From assembly GCA_028280565.1 (NCBI GenBank), contig JANQLQ010000143.1, positions 1 through 52,709 on the forward strand: 52,709 bases of DNA, written 5' to 3'. Source of the stretch: Fulvivirga sp. GTDB taxonomy: Bacteria > Bacteroidota > Bacteroidia > Cytophagales > Cyclobacteriaceae. A model generated the notes under the pieces. It saw only the letters and a list, made by a program, of their open reading frames with translations. It did not search any database and was not told where the DNA came from. Positions 9,721-19,097 of this stretch are shown piece after piece. The translations under genes were made by a program, and so were the position numbers. How positions within the stretch are numbered: the stretch's first letter is position 1; the number at the start of each line of letters is the position of its first letter.

Positions 9721-10258
9721 ACGCTTCAAATTATTTACCCAAATTAAAAAATATTGCAAATCTAAGAAAAATAATGAACCAGATTTTGATTTTTCTTGCC
9801 CGGTGAGTATCTCATTCAGGGAGCACAACAGGGGGATAAGGGGTAGGCTCGAGGCTTTAGCTCTGCTAGATATCCTATCGGCCAGCACGGCAATATATGT
9901 AAACCCAGCAGAGGCATTTTATTCATGCTATTCAATCTTAATCATACATGTATACTCTTAAAGCCAGTTAAGTAAACTTTACGGCTTTCATTTAACTTTC
10001 AAACATTGAATATTTCTTGTGGTTCGAGTATTTCATTAATATTGAGGTAATTACGAACAATCTAAGTACTTAGGAGCATTCCCGAAAATGACCAAAACCA
10101 ATAAATTCCGAATAATCAAGACACAAGTTTTACAAAAAGATCAACAGGCTAACCATAACAAACGGCTCCCCAGGCCATATTCAGCAGGGCGAGGTTTTTA
10201 GGCAATTGGTGACCTAATTTTAATTTTTAATATTAAATTGAAATTTGTTTGTGGTGTT
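9721..10258. promoter_or_regulatory. 538-bp divergent control region between the ompA-like gene and the six-gene row
   Basis: No gene is supported here. On the minus strand TAGATTTG (9764-9757) is an exact TAnnTTTG -7 element 36 bp before the ompA-like ATG. On the plus strand an imperfect dyad spans 9960-9988: AAAGCC (9960-9965) and GGCTTT (9983-9988) enclose GTAAACTTTAC (9972-9982), a 5+1+5 palindrome, and TAACTTTC (9993-10000, one base off the -7 consensus) follows directly. This would give the row a leader of about 250 nt. A second weak match, GAAATTTG (10240-10247), lies 11 bp before the ATG at 10259. The actual promoter of the row cannot be fixed from sequence. Confidence 0.45.
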
Positions 10259-13200
10259 ATGGGCTTTAAGGCTACCGTATTAAGAGCATTAGACATCGAG
10301 GCCAGCGAATTATCAAAGGTGTCCCTGCTGCTGGGCATGGGCTTCTTTATGGGCATTTTCCTGGCCACATTGGATGTTGGCGCTTCCAGCCTTTTTCTTA
10401 ATAACCTGGAAGAAGCTGAAATAGAAAAACAATTGCCTTTGGCCATTCTCACTGCTGGTAGCCTGGGTATTATTTTCACCGCTATCTACAGCTTCCTACA
10501 AGGACGGATACCGTTTACTTACCTCGCCCCGGGTGCTATTGTAGTGGTAACCGTTTTCTTAATGGGCATAGAATGGGCCTTCAGGAATTTTGATGACCTG
10601 CGAAATGTATACTTTTTTGCTTTTACCTTCATTGTCCCGTCTAATTTTATCGTTCTCCTCGTATTTTGGGGAGCTTTCGGGCGAATGTTCAATTTAAGGC
10701 AATCCAAACGGATCATCGGCAGTATCGATACCGGGCAGCTTGTGGCCTCCATTCTCGCCCTGTTTTCCATCCCCGTGCTTTTGAATTACATACGTACAGA
10801 AAACCTGCTCTTTGTCAGCCTCTTGAGCATGGGAGGGCTCTTCGTGATGTTGCTCATCATCATACAGAAAAAACTATTCGTCAAAGGCATACGAAGCGGC
10901 TCTAGCCGGGTGAAATACGCTTCCCTGTTCAAAAATAAGTACATTGCTTTAATGGCGATCTTCGTCACCGTCTCGATGATCGCAGTGAATTTTGTCGACT
11001 ATTCTTTCCTGAACATGACAAAACTCCAGTTTGACGAAAAGAGCTTACCCAATTTCCTGAGTTACTTTGAAGCCACCGTTGTTATTTTCAGCTTTTTGTT
11101 CCAGACATTCGTTACCGATAAGATCATAGCCATCTATGGGTTAAAAGTTTCTCTCTTGATCAATCCTATTCTTATCGGGCTGTTTACGGCCCTGGCCATC
11201 CCTATTGGTTTCTTTTTCGGATACAGCGTAGATAGCGGGTCCTTGATCTTCTTTTTTATCATCATTTCGATGAGCAAACTTTTTAATGCGTCATTAAAAG
11301 ATGCTTTGGATGGCCCGGCTTTCAAGCTCTATTTCCTCCCTATTGACAGTTCAATACGTTTTGACGTACAAACCAAGATCGAAGGGGTCATCACCGCTTT
11401 TGCAGGGCTCCTTGCCGGTACATTGCTGATCGCGATCGAAAACATCCGGGGTCTTGACCTGATCTATATTTCAGTATTCACATTACCCCTAATGGCTCTG
11501 TGGTATGTAGTGACTACGAAAATGCACAATAACTATCGCCTTACCCTACAAGACTCCCTGGTAAAAAACAAAAGTACGCTCAGCGAAACCGCCGAGAGTG
11601 AACTTGGCGTAGACCGGATACTTAAGAATGAATTGGACAGCCCTGCCGACGAAAAAGTCATTTATGGGTTGAAGCTCATGGAAAAATTGGAGCCGGCTTT
11701 GTATGAATTGTCCGTGGTAGAATTACTGGAAAGCGAATCACCAAGAGTACGCGAATATGCCAAAGAGCAGGCAAAAAAGCTGGACTTAGAACTGGGCGGC
11801 AAATCGGCCGTGGGTCACCTGGCCCGGCAAGCCGCTGACCATGTTGAAGACAGTGACCTTATTTCGATCGGGATCGAAAAATTGGAAATACTGAGCAAGT
11901 CCGGAATAGGCGCCGATCGTTTCCTCGCAGCTAAACTGATCCGGCAAGTTACTGACCCTAAGCGCATTTTTATCCTGCTGGAACTCCTACGGGATGTGGA
12001 ACCGAAAGTAAAAATGGAAGCCATAGCCACTTCGCGAAAGTTAAGGCTAAAGGAGACTTATGGCGTACTCATAGAACTGCTAGACTCCCCCACTTACTGT
12101 AATGCCGCAGCTGCCGCGCTGGTAGAATGTGGTACAAGCGTTCTTTTCAGCCTGGAAACAGCCTTTCATAAGTCGGGGCAGAGCGATATGGTCATGATCA
12201 AGATCGTGCAAGTGATCGGGCGAATAGGAGGAAATAACGCCATGGAACTGCTCTGGAAAAAGATCGAATACCCGGATCGAAGAATCGTGAAACATATCCT
12301 GTTATCCTTACGCTATTACAACTACCAGGCCCGGGAACGTGAGATAACCCTGATCACAACATTGCTCGAAAATGAAATTGGTAAAGCGATATGGAACATG
12401 GCGGCCATCCAGGAGCTACCGAATATCAAACATTTTGTTTTCCTGAGAAATGCGCTGAAAGAAGAGGTCAACGATAACTTCGAAATGATCTACATCTTAT
12501 TATCCATCCTGTATGACCCCCAGTCAGTACAGCTGGTAAGAGAAAATGTGGACATCGGCACGCCTGACGGCGCTGCTTATGCTATTGAACTGCTGGACCT
12601 GTTCGTGGCGCCAGACCTAAAGCCTAAACTTTTCCCGCTTGTAGATGACATCGATGTAGATGAAAAGCTCAATAAACTACAGGCGCATTTTCCCAGGGAG
12701 AAGTATACTGAAATACAAGTTTTAAACTATATCCTGAACCGGAATTATAACCAAGCCAACCGCTGGACAAAAGCCTGTGCACTTTACAGCGTTGTATTTA
12801 TGCCGGATTTCAGGATCAGCCGCGGATTAGTAGCACATCTATTCAATATCGACCCTATGCTACAAGAAGCCGCCGCTTGGGTCATTTATAATAAGGATCA
12901 AGAAGCCTTTCACCGGATAGCCAGCAGGCTTCCGGCGGAAAACAAGCAAAAACTCGAAGAGACCATTAGAAACAATACACCGGAAGGACGCCTGAAAGAT
13001 GGTTTTTATTTGCGCATGGAAATGGTCATGTTCTTAAAAAAAGTACCCGAGTTCAGGAATATTAAAGGTCTCATTTTAGCCAATATGGTGGACAAAATGC
13101 AAAACCTTAACCTTGCTGAAGGGCGCCAGGTAAAAGTGAATCGGTCAGAAGAGGAGGAGGAGATCTTCATTATAGCGGATGGGGAAGTAATGGTTGAAAA

Positions 13201-13432
13201 CGAGGGGACAGAAGTGGTCTTGGTCAAAAAAGGAGAAGTCTTTGGAAATGTTTTTAGAACGGGTGAACGAATAAATGCTACCGGTATAACGGCCCATAAT
13301 GCTGCCGTGCTATTTGTACTGCCGGTATTTGATTTTTTTAACATAATGGCGCATCATCACGAGTTGGCACAAGTCTTCTTGAAAAATATCGAGAAAAAAC
13401 TCTTGAAAACCGCCGGGAAAATTAAAAACTAA
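10259..13432 (+). CDS. ATP/ADP-translocase-like membrane protein fused to HEAT repeats and a cNMP-binding-like domain (1057 aa)
   Basis: First gene of the row. Residues about 15-425 hold roughly 12 hydrophobic helices resembling the nucleotide (ATP/ADP) translocase TLC fold; the stretch ASLKDALDGPAFKLYFLPID followed by a Lys/Glu-containing segment resembles the late loop of TLC carriers. Residues about 450-900 are helical HEAT-like repeats (for example VKMEAIATSRKLRLKETYG). The C-terminus (about 915-1048) looks like a cyclic-nucleotide-binding domain with a beta core (EEEIFIIADGEVMVENEG), but the phosphate cassette reads GEVFGNVFRTGERINATG, without the usual FGE...RxA pattern, so binding is doubtful. 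The frame can open at TTG 10238; I prefer ATG 10259. The domain order is known from other Bacteroidota and bacterial TLC-like proteins; substrate is unknown. The stop lies 7 bp before the TIR gene. Confidence 0.75.
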   Translation: MGFKATVLRALDIEASELSKVSLLLGMGFFMGIFLATLDVGASSLFLNNLEEAEIEKQLPLAILTAGSLGIIFTAIYSFLQGRIPFTYLAPGAIVVVTVFLMGIEWAFRNFDDLRNVYFFAFTFIVPSNFIVLLVFWGAFGRMFNLRQSKRIIGSIDTGQLVASILALFSIPVLLNYIRTENLLFVSLLSMGGLFVMLLIIIQKKLFVKGIRSGSSRVKYASLFKNKYIALMAIFVTVSMIAVNFVDYSFLNMTKLQFDEKSLPNFLSYFEATVVIFSFLFQTFVTDKIIAIYGLKVSLLINPILIGLFTALAIPIGFFFGYSVDSGSLIFFFIIISMSKLFNASLKDALDGPAFKLYFLPIDSSIRFDVQTKIEGVITAFAGLLAGTLLIAIENIRGLDLIYISVFTLPLMALWYVVTTKMHNNYRLTLQDSLVKNKSTLSETAESELGVDRILKNELDSPADEKVIYGLKLMEKLEPALYELSVVELLESESPRVREYAKEQAKKLDLELGGKSAVGHLARQAADHVEDSDLISIGIEKLEILSKSGIGADRFLAAKLIRQVTDPKRIFILLELLRDVEPKVKMEAIATSRKLRLKETYGVLIELLDSPTYCNAAAAALVECGTSVLFSLETAFHKSGQSDMVMIKIVQVIGRIGGNNAMELLWKKIEYPDRRIVKHILLSLRYYNYQAREREITLITTLLENEIGKAIWNMAAIQELPNIKHFVFLRNALKEEVNDNFEMIYILLSILYDPQSVQLVRENVDIGTPDGAAYAIELLDLFVAPDLKPKLFPLVDDIDVDEKLNKLQAHFPREKYTEIQVLNYILNRNYNQANRWTKACALYSVVFMPDFRISRGLVAHLFNIDPMLQEAAAWVIYNKDQEAFHRIASRLPAENKQKLEETIRNNTPEGRLKDGFYLRMEMVMFLKKVPEFRNIKGLILANMVDKMQNLNLAEGRQVKVNRSEEEEEIFIIADGEVMVENEGTEVVLVKKGEVFGNVFRTGERINATGITAHNAAVLFVLPVFDFFNIMAHHHELAQVFLKNIEKKLLKTAGKIKN

Positions 13433-13439
13433 GGTCTCA

Positions 13440-14903
13440 ATGGCTTACGAAATTGACGTTTTGATCGCTTACGCTGATGCGGACAACCACTCTACCGAAT
13501 CGAATAACGGATGGATAGAGGATTTTAAGAAATTCCTGGAGTTAATGCTAGTACAAGTGCTGGGGAGCGACACCAATGTCCTGTTAAAATCAGAACATGA
13601 CCATATCGCCGGTGCAAACATGAAAAAAGCGGCCATTTTAGTACCGATACTATCCCCTACCTTTGTAGAATCCGGGGAATGTCTCGATACTCTTGAAGAT
13701 TTTTTCAAGACCGTAGAAAAAGATCACCCCACCCGCGTGTTTAAAGTATTGAAAAAGCCCTTGTCCCAATCCGAGCAGCCGACGAAGCTCCGTGAATTAC
13801 TGGGATACGAGCTTTTTAACTTGAATATGGACACAGGAGAGGTCACCGACTATACCAACTTTTTTACGGTAGAGGCGGAACGAGACTTTTGGATGAAAAT
13901 GGTGGACTTGGCCTATGACATCCATGAGAGCTTGCTGGCGGTAAAATACAAGGACAAAAAAAGTGATACAAAATCGATCTATGCCCGCCGGTCTATCTAC
14001 CTGGCCGAAACAGGGCATGATCTTGTGATCCAAAAAAACATCATTAAACGAGAGCTGCAGCGCCATGGCTACCGCGTACTGCCCGATCATACTTTACCCC
14101 ATGACTTAGGCGAACTCCGGAAAATCGTAGAAAAAGTGATCGAAGAATGCAGTTTTTCCATCCATTTGATCGGCAGTTCTTATGGCGAGATACCGCAAGG
14201 ATCGGATCAATCCGTGGTAGATATACAAAACCAACTGGCCACGGAAAAAAATAGTCGCGTAAAGAACAAAGCTGAATTCACCCGCCTGGTATGGATCTCC
14301 CCCCAACTGGATAAAGCCAGCGAAAAGCAACTTGCATTTATCGAAAGCATCAAAAGAGACATGTCGTCTTCCGAAGGTGTGGAAATATTACAAACCCCGT
14401 TGGAAGACTTTAAAAACATTGTGAGGGGCGAACTGATCGAAGGACGAGGGGATAAACACCTGCTGGGTACTCTTGGCGACGTTAAAAGCAACGCTCCCCG
14501 GGTATATGTCCTGCACGACAAAGCTGACATGAAGGAAGTGGCGAGCGTTAAAAAATACATAGAGGATGAAGGCTATACCGTCCTCACCCCCACCTTCGAG
14601 GGAGAGCTGCTAGATCTGCGCCGGCACCATATCGAAAACCTCCGGGAGTTTGACGCTGCGATTATTTTCCAAGGTAAAATGAATCATCAATGGGTACGGA
14701 TGAAACTGTTGGACCTGCTGAAAGCCCCGGGCTTTGGCCGCAAGAAGCCCATACAAGGAAAAGCTATCATCAATTCACAACCTCAAGAAATCCTGCCGGC
14801 CATCTATGAAAGTGCGGACATTACCTTGATCCGAAATGTCGAAACGGAGTCTTTGGATAGCCAGCTCAAATCATTTTTAGAAGACCTTAAAGTAACCGCC
14901 TGA
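13440..14903 (+). CDS. Protein with three TIR-like domains (487 aa)
   Basis: Predicted cytosolic protein made almost entirely of TIR-like Rossmann units. Unit 1 (about 3-150) starts EIDVLIAYADAD and carries the TIR box ILVPILSPTFVESGECLDTL around C81. Unit 2 (about 180-300) has RRSIYLAETGHDLVIQKN, HGYRVLPD and SIHLIGSSYGEIP, typical of the DUF4062-like TIR group. Unit 3 (about 353-460) has PRVYVLHDKADM, DEGYTVLTPTFEGE and FDAAIIFQGKMNHQW. In plant TIRs a Glu follows CLD; here that position is Thr84, with Glu80 and Glu86 nearby, so NADase activity is uncertain. It sits between the translocase-like gene and the STAND gene, overlapping the latter by one base (TGATG), which suggests stoichiometric expression. 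TIR domains partner with STAND NTPases in many bacterial conflict systems. Confidence 0.8.
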   Translation: MAYEIDVLIAYADADNHSTESNNGWIEDFKKFLELMLVQVLGSDTNVLLKSEHDHIAGANMKKAAILVPILSPTFVESGECLDTLEDFFKTVEKDHPTRVFKVLKKPLSQSEQPTKLRELLGYELFNLNMDTGEVTDYTNFFTVEAERDFWMKMVDLAYDIHESLLAVKYKDKKSDTKSIYARRSIYLAETGHDLVIQKNIIKRELQRHGYRVLPDHTLPHDLGELRKIVEKVIEECSFSIHLIGSSYGEIPQGSDQSVVDIQNQLATEKNSRVKNKAEFTRLVWISPQLDKASEKQLAFIESIKRDMSSSEGVEILQTPLEDFKNIVRGELIEGRGDKHLLGTLGDVKSNAPRVYVLHDKADMKEVASVKKYIEDEGYTVLTPTFEGELLDLRRHHIENLREFDAAIIFQGKMNHQWVRMKLLDLLKAPGFGRKKPIQGKAIINSQPQEILPAIYESADITLIRNVETESLDSQLKSFLEDLKVTA

Positions 14904-17900
14904 TGAGTGTTGAACTGATCAACAAAGACGCCCAAGTTGCCGAAAACCCCTTTCCCGGGTTGAGGCCTTTCAAGATCGACGAAAGCCACCTGTTTTTTGG
15001 CCGCGAGGGACAGAGTGACGAAGTGTTGATCAAACTGTCTAAAAACAGGTTTGTCGGGGTCATCGGTCCTTCTGGAAGTGGTAAATCCTCTTTTGTCTAT
15101 TGTGGTGTTCTTCCCATCCTTCATGGCGGATTCCTGGCCGATGCCAGCCCACGTTGGGAGGTAGTCGTCACCCGTCCCGGGGCGGGTCCTATCGATAATT
15201 TGGCGGAGTCTTTGCTAAAAAATGATGTCAATTACCTCGCTTCCGATGCCGACGAGCAAAAGATCAAAAGAACGATCATTACCACTTTGCTCAGGAGCAG
15301 TTCCTTAGGTTTGGTAGAGGCCGTCATGCAGTCCAAACGGTCTGAAGATAAGAACTACCTCATCCTCGTAGACCAGTTTGAAGAGCTTTTCCGGTTTAAG
15401 AACAGCACCAGGGGGAGCGTAAACGAGACACTGGCCTTCGTCAATCTCTTAATGGAAGCCGTTAACTACGCGGACGCTCCTATTTACGTGGGCATCACCA
15501 TGAGATCGGACTTCATCGGGGATTGCGCCCAGTTTCCCGAGCTGACGAAAAAGCTTAATGACAGCCACTACCTCATTCCCCAGATGACCCGCGAGCAAAA
15601 GCGCCGGGCCATTGAAGGACCTGTAGCCGTAGGAGGCGGTCAAATCACGCAGCGTTTGACCCAGCAATTATTGAATGACCTGGGAGATAATCCTGACCAG
15701 CTTCCCATCTTGCAGCACGCCTTAATGCGTACCTGGAGCTATTGGTCCACCCAGCATGATTTCAAATTGGAAGAGCTGGATATCAAGCATTACGAGGCCA
15801 TTGGCACCATGTCGGAGGCGTTGTCGCTACATGCTAATGAGGCCTATGAAGAACTGGAAGACGACCAAAAGCAGATCTGTGAGTCTTTGTTCAAAGCCAT
15901 CACCGAAAAGAGGGGAGAAAATTTCGGTATACGGCGACCCACACAGCTGGGTGAAATCGCAGCGATAGCCGCGGTGCCGGAAAAAGAAGTGATCCAGGTG
16001 ATCGACCGCTTCCGTGACCCAAGCCGTTCTTTACTCACCCCGGCCCACGGCATATCCCTTGACTCCGATTCCATGGTCGACATCTCACATGAGAGTTTGA
16101 TGCGCATCTGGGTACGATTAAAAAACTGGGTGGACGATGAAGCCGACGCTGTACAGATGTACATGCGCCTTTCCGAGGCAGCAGCTATGTACCAGGTGGG
16201 GAAAGCCGGCCTTTGGAGACCCCCGGACTTGCAGCTGGCGCTCAATTGGCAAGCCAAACATAAGCCCACACTGGTTTGGGGCCAGCGGTACCATCCTGCT
16301 TTTGAGCGCACAATGGTATTTTTGGAATACTCCAGGAAAGAGTTTGAGACGGAACAACGCATTAAAGAATTACAAGCCAAAAGGCGCCTGCGTATCGCCA
16401 GGATCACGGCACTGGTCATGGGTTCATTATGTGTGGTGGCCCTGGGTTTCCTGGTATTCGCTTTTATCCAGAAAACAGAGGCCGACCGGCAAGCCAACCT
16501 TGCGGAGGAGCAACGTATTGAAGCAGTAAAGCAAGGAGAACAGGCCAAGAAAAACGAGATACTGGCCAAAAAAAATGAACAGGACGCGTTAAATAACTTA
16601 GAACGCGCTACAACAGCCGAAGGCATCGCCGAGCAGAAAAGGCAAGAGGCCGAAGATGCTTTGATCGTAGCCCAAGAGCAAAGGTCTAGGGCTGAACGTG
16701 GTGAAGGCCTGGCCAAACAGCAAACCGCGCTAGCGCTGGCAGAGAAAGAAAGAGCAGACGCTAATGCAGAAGAGGCCCGGGAAAATGAACAAAGGGCCTT
16801 AGCCGAAAAAGAACGCGCCGACAAGCTTCGTTTCCAAGCCATTGCCAAAGCCATGGCAGTGAAGTCCACACAGTTCAGGAAAGAACAGGGTGAAGACCAG
16901 GTCATACTCAAAGGACTATTGGCCCAGCAAGCCTATAACTACAATACTCGGTATCAAGGTAACATTTACGACAATGACATTTACTACGGGCTATATGAAG
17001 CGCTGCGCGACTTAGATGACCCTATGGCCAAAAGCCTGGGCGGGCACGAAAAGTCGATCCGTGCGTTGGCCTCAAGCCCGTCTGGCAATCATGTATATTC
17101 CGCCGGCACCCTTGGCAAGGTACTCAAGTGGTCAGTAAAAGGAGTAGAACGTGTAGCCGATACGCTGGCCCCCGCCCGGGGTGAGACCTACCTCTTTAGA
17201 GCACTCGCCGTAAGCAAGGACGATAAAACCTTGGTAGCCGGGGGCAACTTACCCACCGATGGGGAAGGAAAGTCATTTGTAGAGGTGTATGACTTGCAAG
17301 GAACGCCAAGCCGCCGCCAGCTTAAAGGCTTCAATAAGCAAGTGTGGAAGCTGGTTTTCCACCCGGATGCCAATGTATTTTATGCCTTGGATAACGAGGG
17401 GCTAAGTATCAAAAGATCTGATCTTAATAATGTTAAGGAAGTGATCAGTAGTGAGACCCGTATCAACGACATTGCGTTAAGCGCCGACGGCAAATGGCTG
17501 GCAGGAGTGTCCCGTAACGGGGAAGTGTTACTTTTCGACATTGATAATAATTACACCCCTTCGGTCATCTACAAACATGGAAAAGATCTGCAGGCGATAG
17601 GGATGAGTACAGATAATTCCATTGCCATAGGAGATGCGGACGGCCTCATCAAAGTAATTAACCTGGCCGGGGACAGTGATCCCACAGAGCTTATAGGCCA
17701 TACTGCTGAAATCGATGAAATTGAATTCAGCACAGATGGAAGGTTTATTGCTTCGGCTTCTAAAGACAAAACGGTCAAACTTTGGAACCGCAGCGAGGTG
17801 AATACGCAACCTATCAACTTAAAAGATCATCCCACATGGGTTTGGACCATCGCTTTCAGCCCCGGCAATGACCAGGTACTGGCAGGTACTAGGGAGTCCC

Positions 17901-18052
17901 TCGTCAGGGCGTGGCCTACGACGATCGAAGCTATGTCCGACAAAATCTGTCCAAAACTGGATAGAAACCTGTCCGATGACGAATGGACCTTGTTTGTAAG
18001 CGAGGATATCGATTATGAGAAAACCTGCCAAAACATCCCCTCCAATGATTAA
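14903..18052 (+). CDS. nSTAND1 NTPase with transmembrane helix, coiled coil and WD40 propeller (1049 aa)
   Basis: Signal-transducing STAND ATPase. The entry NPFPGLRPFKIDESHLFFGR is the hallmark of the nSTAND1 family; P-loop GPSGSGKS is at 55-62 and Walker B YLILVDQFEELF near 152-163. A helical region follows to about 490 (HESLMRIWVRLKNWV). One strong transmembrane helix lies at about 497-521, preceded by the basic KRRLRIAR, then a long Glu/Lys/Ala-rich coiled coil (about 522-650) and WD40 blades (about 710-1010), for example LIGHTAEIDEIEFSTDGRFI with DKTVKLWN. The tail has C-PKLDRNLSDDEWTLF and a second Cys about 27 residues on. By the positive-inside rule the NTPase is cytosolic and the coiled coil plus propeller periplasmic. 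It overlaps the TIR gene (TGATG) and the next gene (8 bp, ATGATTAA). Confidence 0.88.
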   Translation: MSVELINKDAQVAENPFPGLRPFKIDESHLFFGREGQSDEVLIKLSKNRFVGVIGPSGSGKSSFVYCGVLPILHGGFLADASPRWEVVVTRPGAGPIDNLAESLLKNDVNYLASDADEQKIKRTIITTLLRSSSLGLVEAVMQSKRSEDKNYLILVDQFEELFRFKNSTRGSVNETLAFVNLLMEAVNYADAPIYVGITMRSDFIGDCAQFPELTKKLNDSHYLIPQMTREQKRRAIEGPVAVGGGQITQRLTQQLLNDLGDNPDQLPILQHALMRTWSYWSTQHDFKLEELDIKHYEAIGTMSEALSLHANEAYEELEDDQKQICESLFKAITEKRGENFGIRRPTQLGEIAAIAAVPEKEVIQVIDRFRDPSRSLLTPAHGISLDSDSMVDISHESLMRIWVRLKNWVDDEADAVQMYMRLSEAAAMYQVGKAGLWRPPDLQLALNWQAKHKPTLVWGQRYHPAFERTMVFLEYSRKEFETEQRIKELQAKRRLRIARITALVMGSLCVVALGFLVFAFIQKTEADRQANLAEEQRIEAVKQGEQAKKNEILAKKNEQDALNNLERATTAEGIAEQKRQEAEDALIVAQEQRSRAERGEGLAKQQTALALAEKERADANAEEARENEQRALAEKERADKLRFQAIAKAMAVKSTQFRKEQGEDQVILKGLLAQQAYNYNTRYQGNIYDNDIYYGLYEALRDLDDPMAKSLGGHEKSIRALASSPSGNHVYSAGTLGKVLKWSVKGVERVADTLAPARGETYLFRALAVSKDDKTLVAGGNLPTDGEGKSFVEVYDLQGTPSRRQLKGFNKQVWKLVFHPDANVFYALDNEGLSIKRSDLNNVKEVISSETRINDIALSADGKWLAGVSRNGEVLLFDIDNNYTPSVIYKHGKDLQAIGMSTDNSIAIGDADGLIKVINLAGDSDPTELIGHTAEIDEIEFSTDGRFIASASKDKTVKLWNRSEVNTQPINLKDHPTWVWTIAFSPGNDQVLAGTRESLVRAWPTTIEAMSDKICPKLDRNLSDDEWTLFVSEDIDYEKTCQNIPSND

Positions 18053-19097
18053 GTTCAGCTTCCTTGTTTTGTTAATTGTATTTGGCATGGCTAAAATAGC
18101 GGGGGCCCAAAATACATGTACACAGTCGCTGAGAAGTGCCCGGACCGCGTATGATGAGGGCCAGCTCCAGCGGATTCCCGCATTACTGGAAAGCTGCCTG
18201 GGCTCACGGACAGGATTTACCGATGAAGAAAAAACAGAAGCCTACCGCCTGCTTATCCTGGCCCATATTTTTATGGATGAGCCGGCCGAAGCCGATGCGG
18301 CGATGTTAGCGCTACTCCGGTTTAATCCTGAATTTCAGATCAATGAAAGTGCCGACCCGGCAGAATTGATCAATTTGTATGGTACATTTAGAACAAAGCC
18401 TATTTTCTTGTTCGGGGGCAAATTCGACATTAACTACTCACTAGCAGAAGTCTTAAACTTCTACGGCCTCCATGATCAAAACACTACACAGGATGAATAC
18501 GAGGCCAACATTAGTTTTGGCGGATCTTTGATCATTGAAAAAGAATTTACCGACAACCTGTCTGCAAGGGCTGAACCCAGTTTTGTGACCAACCGCTTTA
18601 CGTATACCAATCGCTTCCTTAGTGACGTGGATGACAATACGATTGCCGAACCAGAAGCCATCGAAAGACAATCATGGCTGGCGTTGAAGCTACGTGGCCA
18701 GTATAAGTTGCTGGAAAATAGTTTTAATCCAACGGTAAGTCTCGGGATATCCACTCAATACCTGCTATTTTCTGACCTGGACGTTAACACCCTGATACCT
18801 GGGGGAGAACCTGCCCAAGGCCCTACCGTCGACCTTTCAGGGTCGGGTAAAGATATGCGCCGGGCTTTGCGCTATGCTGTACATGCCGGCATCAGTGTAA
18901 AACGTAAGGTAGGACGTAATTACATCATAGCTGAGCTGGACTATGCCTTTGGCTTAAACAATATTACCAAATCCAATTACGAAAATGAGCTTTCCTGGCG
19001 GTATGGCATGGCTTTGAACGACATACGTGTCCACACACTGACGTTTTCCGTAGGGCTGCTCCTGCCCAAGTACAATCCCAAAAAATTGACCAAGTAA
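18045..19097 (+). CDS. Outer-membrane beta-barrel protein with helical N-terminal domain (350 aa)
   Basis: Exported protein with signal peptide MIKFSFLVLLIVFGMAKIAG, a short TPR-like helical region (about 25-95; CTQSLRSARTAYDEGQLQRI, then EKTEAYRLLILAHIF and AMLALLRFNPEF), and an amphipathic beta-strand region to the end (about 120-350), such as SFGGSLIIEKEFTDNLSARA and HTLTFSVGLLLPK, typical of PorT-like or outer-membrane barrels of Bacteroidota. The frame opens ten codons earlier at 18015, but ATG 18045 gives the signal peptide and an 8-bp overlap with the STAND stop. Its stop overlaps the next ATG by one base (TAATG). I infer that it anchors the system in the outer membrane and offers a periplasmic helical docking domain. 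It is not recognisable as PorP/SprF. Confidence 0.75.
   Translation: MIKFSFLVLLIVFGMAKIAGAQNTCTQSLRSARTAYDEGQLQRIPALLESCLGSRTGFTDEEKTEAYRLLILAHIFMDEPAEADAAMLALLRFNPEFQINESADPAELINLYGTFRTKPIFLFGGKFDINYSLAEVLNFYGLHDQNTTQDEYEANISFGGSLIIEKEFTDNLSARAEPSFVTNRFTYTNRFLSDVDDNTIAEPEAIERQSWLALKLRGQYKLLENSFNPTVSLGISTQYLLFSDLDVNTLIPGGEPAQGPTVDLSGSGKDMRRALRYAVHAGISVKRKVGRNYIIAELDYAFGLNNITKSNYENELSWRYGMALNDIRVHTLTFSVGLLLPKYNPKKLTK

Noticed and set aside
10238-10258. Upstream TTG start for the translocase-like gene
   Set aside because: It adds only seven residues with no conserved feature; the ATG at 10259 is the simpler choice.
9721-10258. Riboswitch or attenuator upstream of the six-gene row
   Set aside because: Only a short dyad and near-consensus -7 were seen; no known aptamer pattern or terminator could be recognised.
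15844-16911. 355-codon open frame on the minus strand inside the STAND gene
   Set aside because: It is antisense to the helical and coiled-coil part of nSTAND1; its Ser/Ala/Arg-rich composition is the mirror of Glu/Lys/Ala codons and shows no domain.
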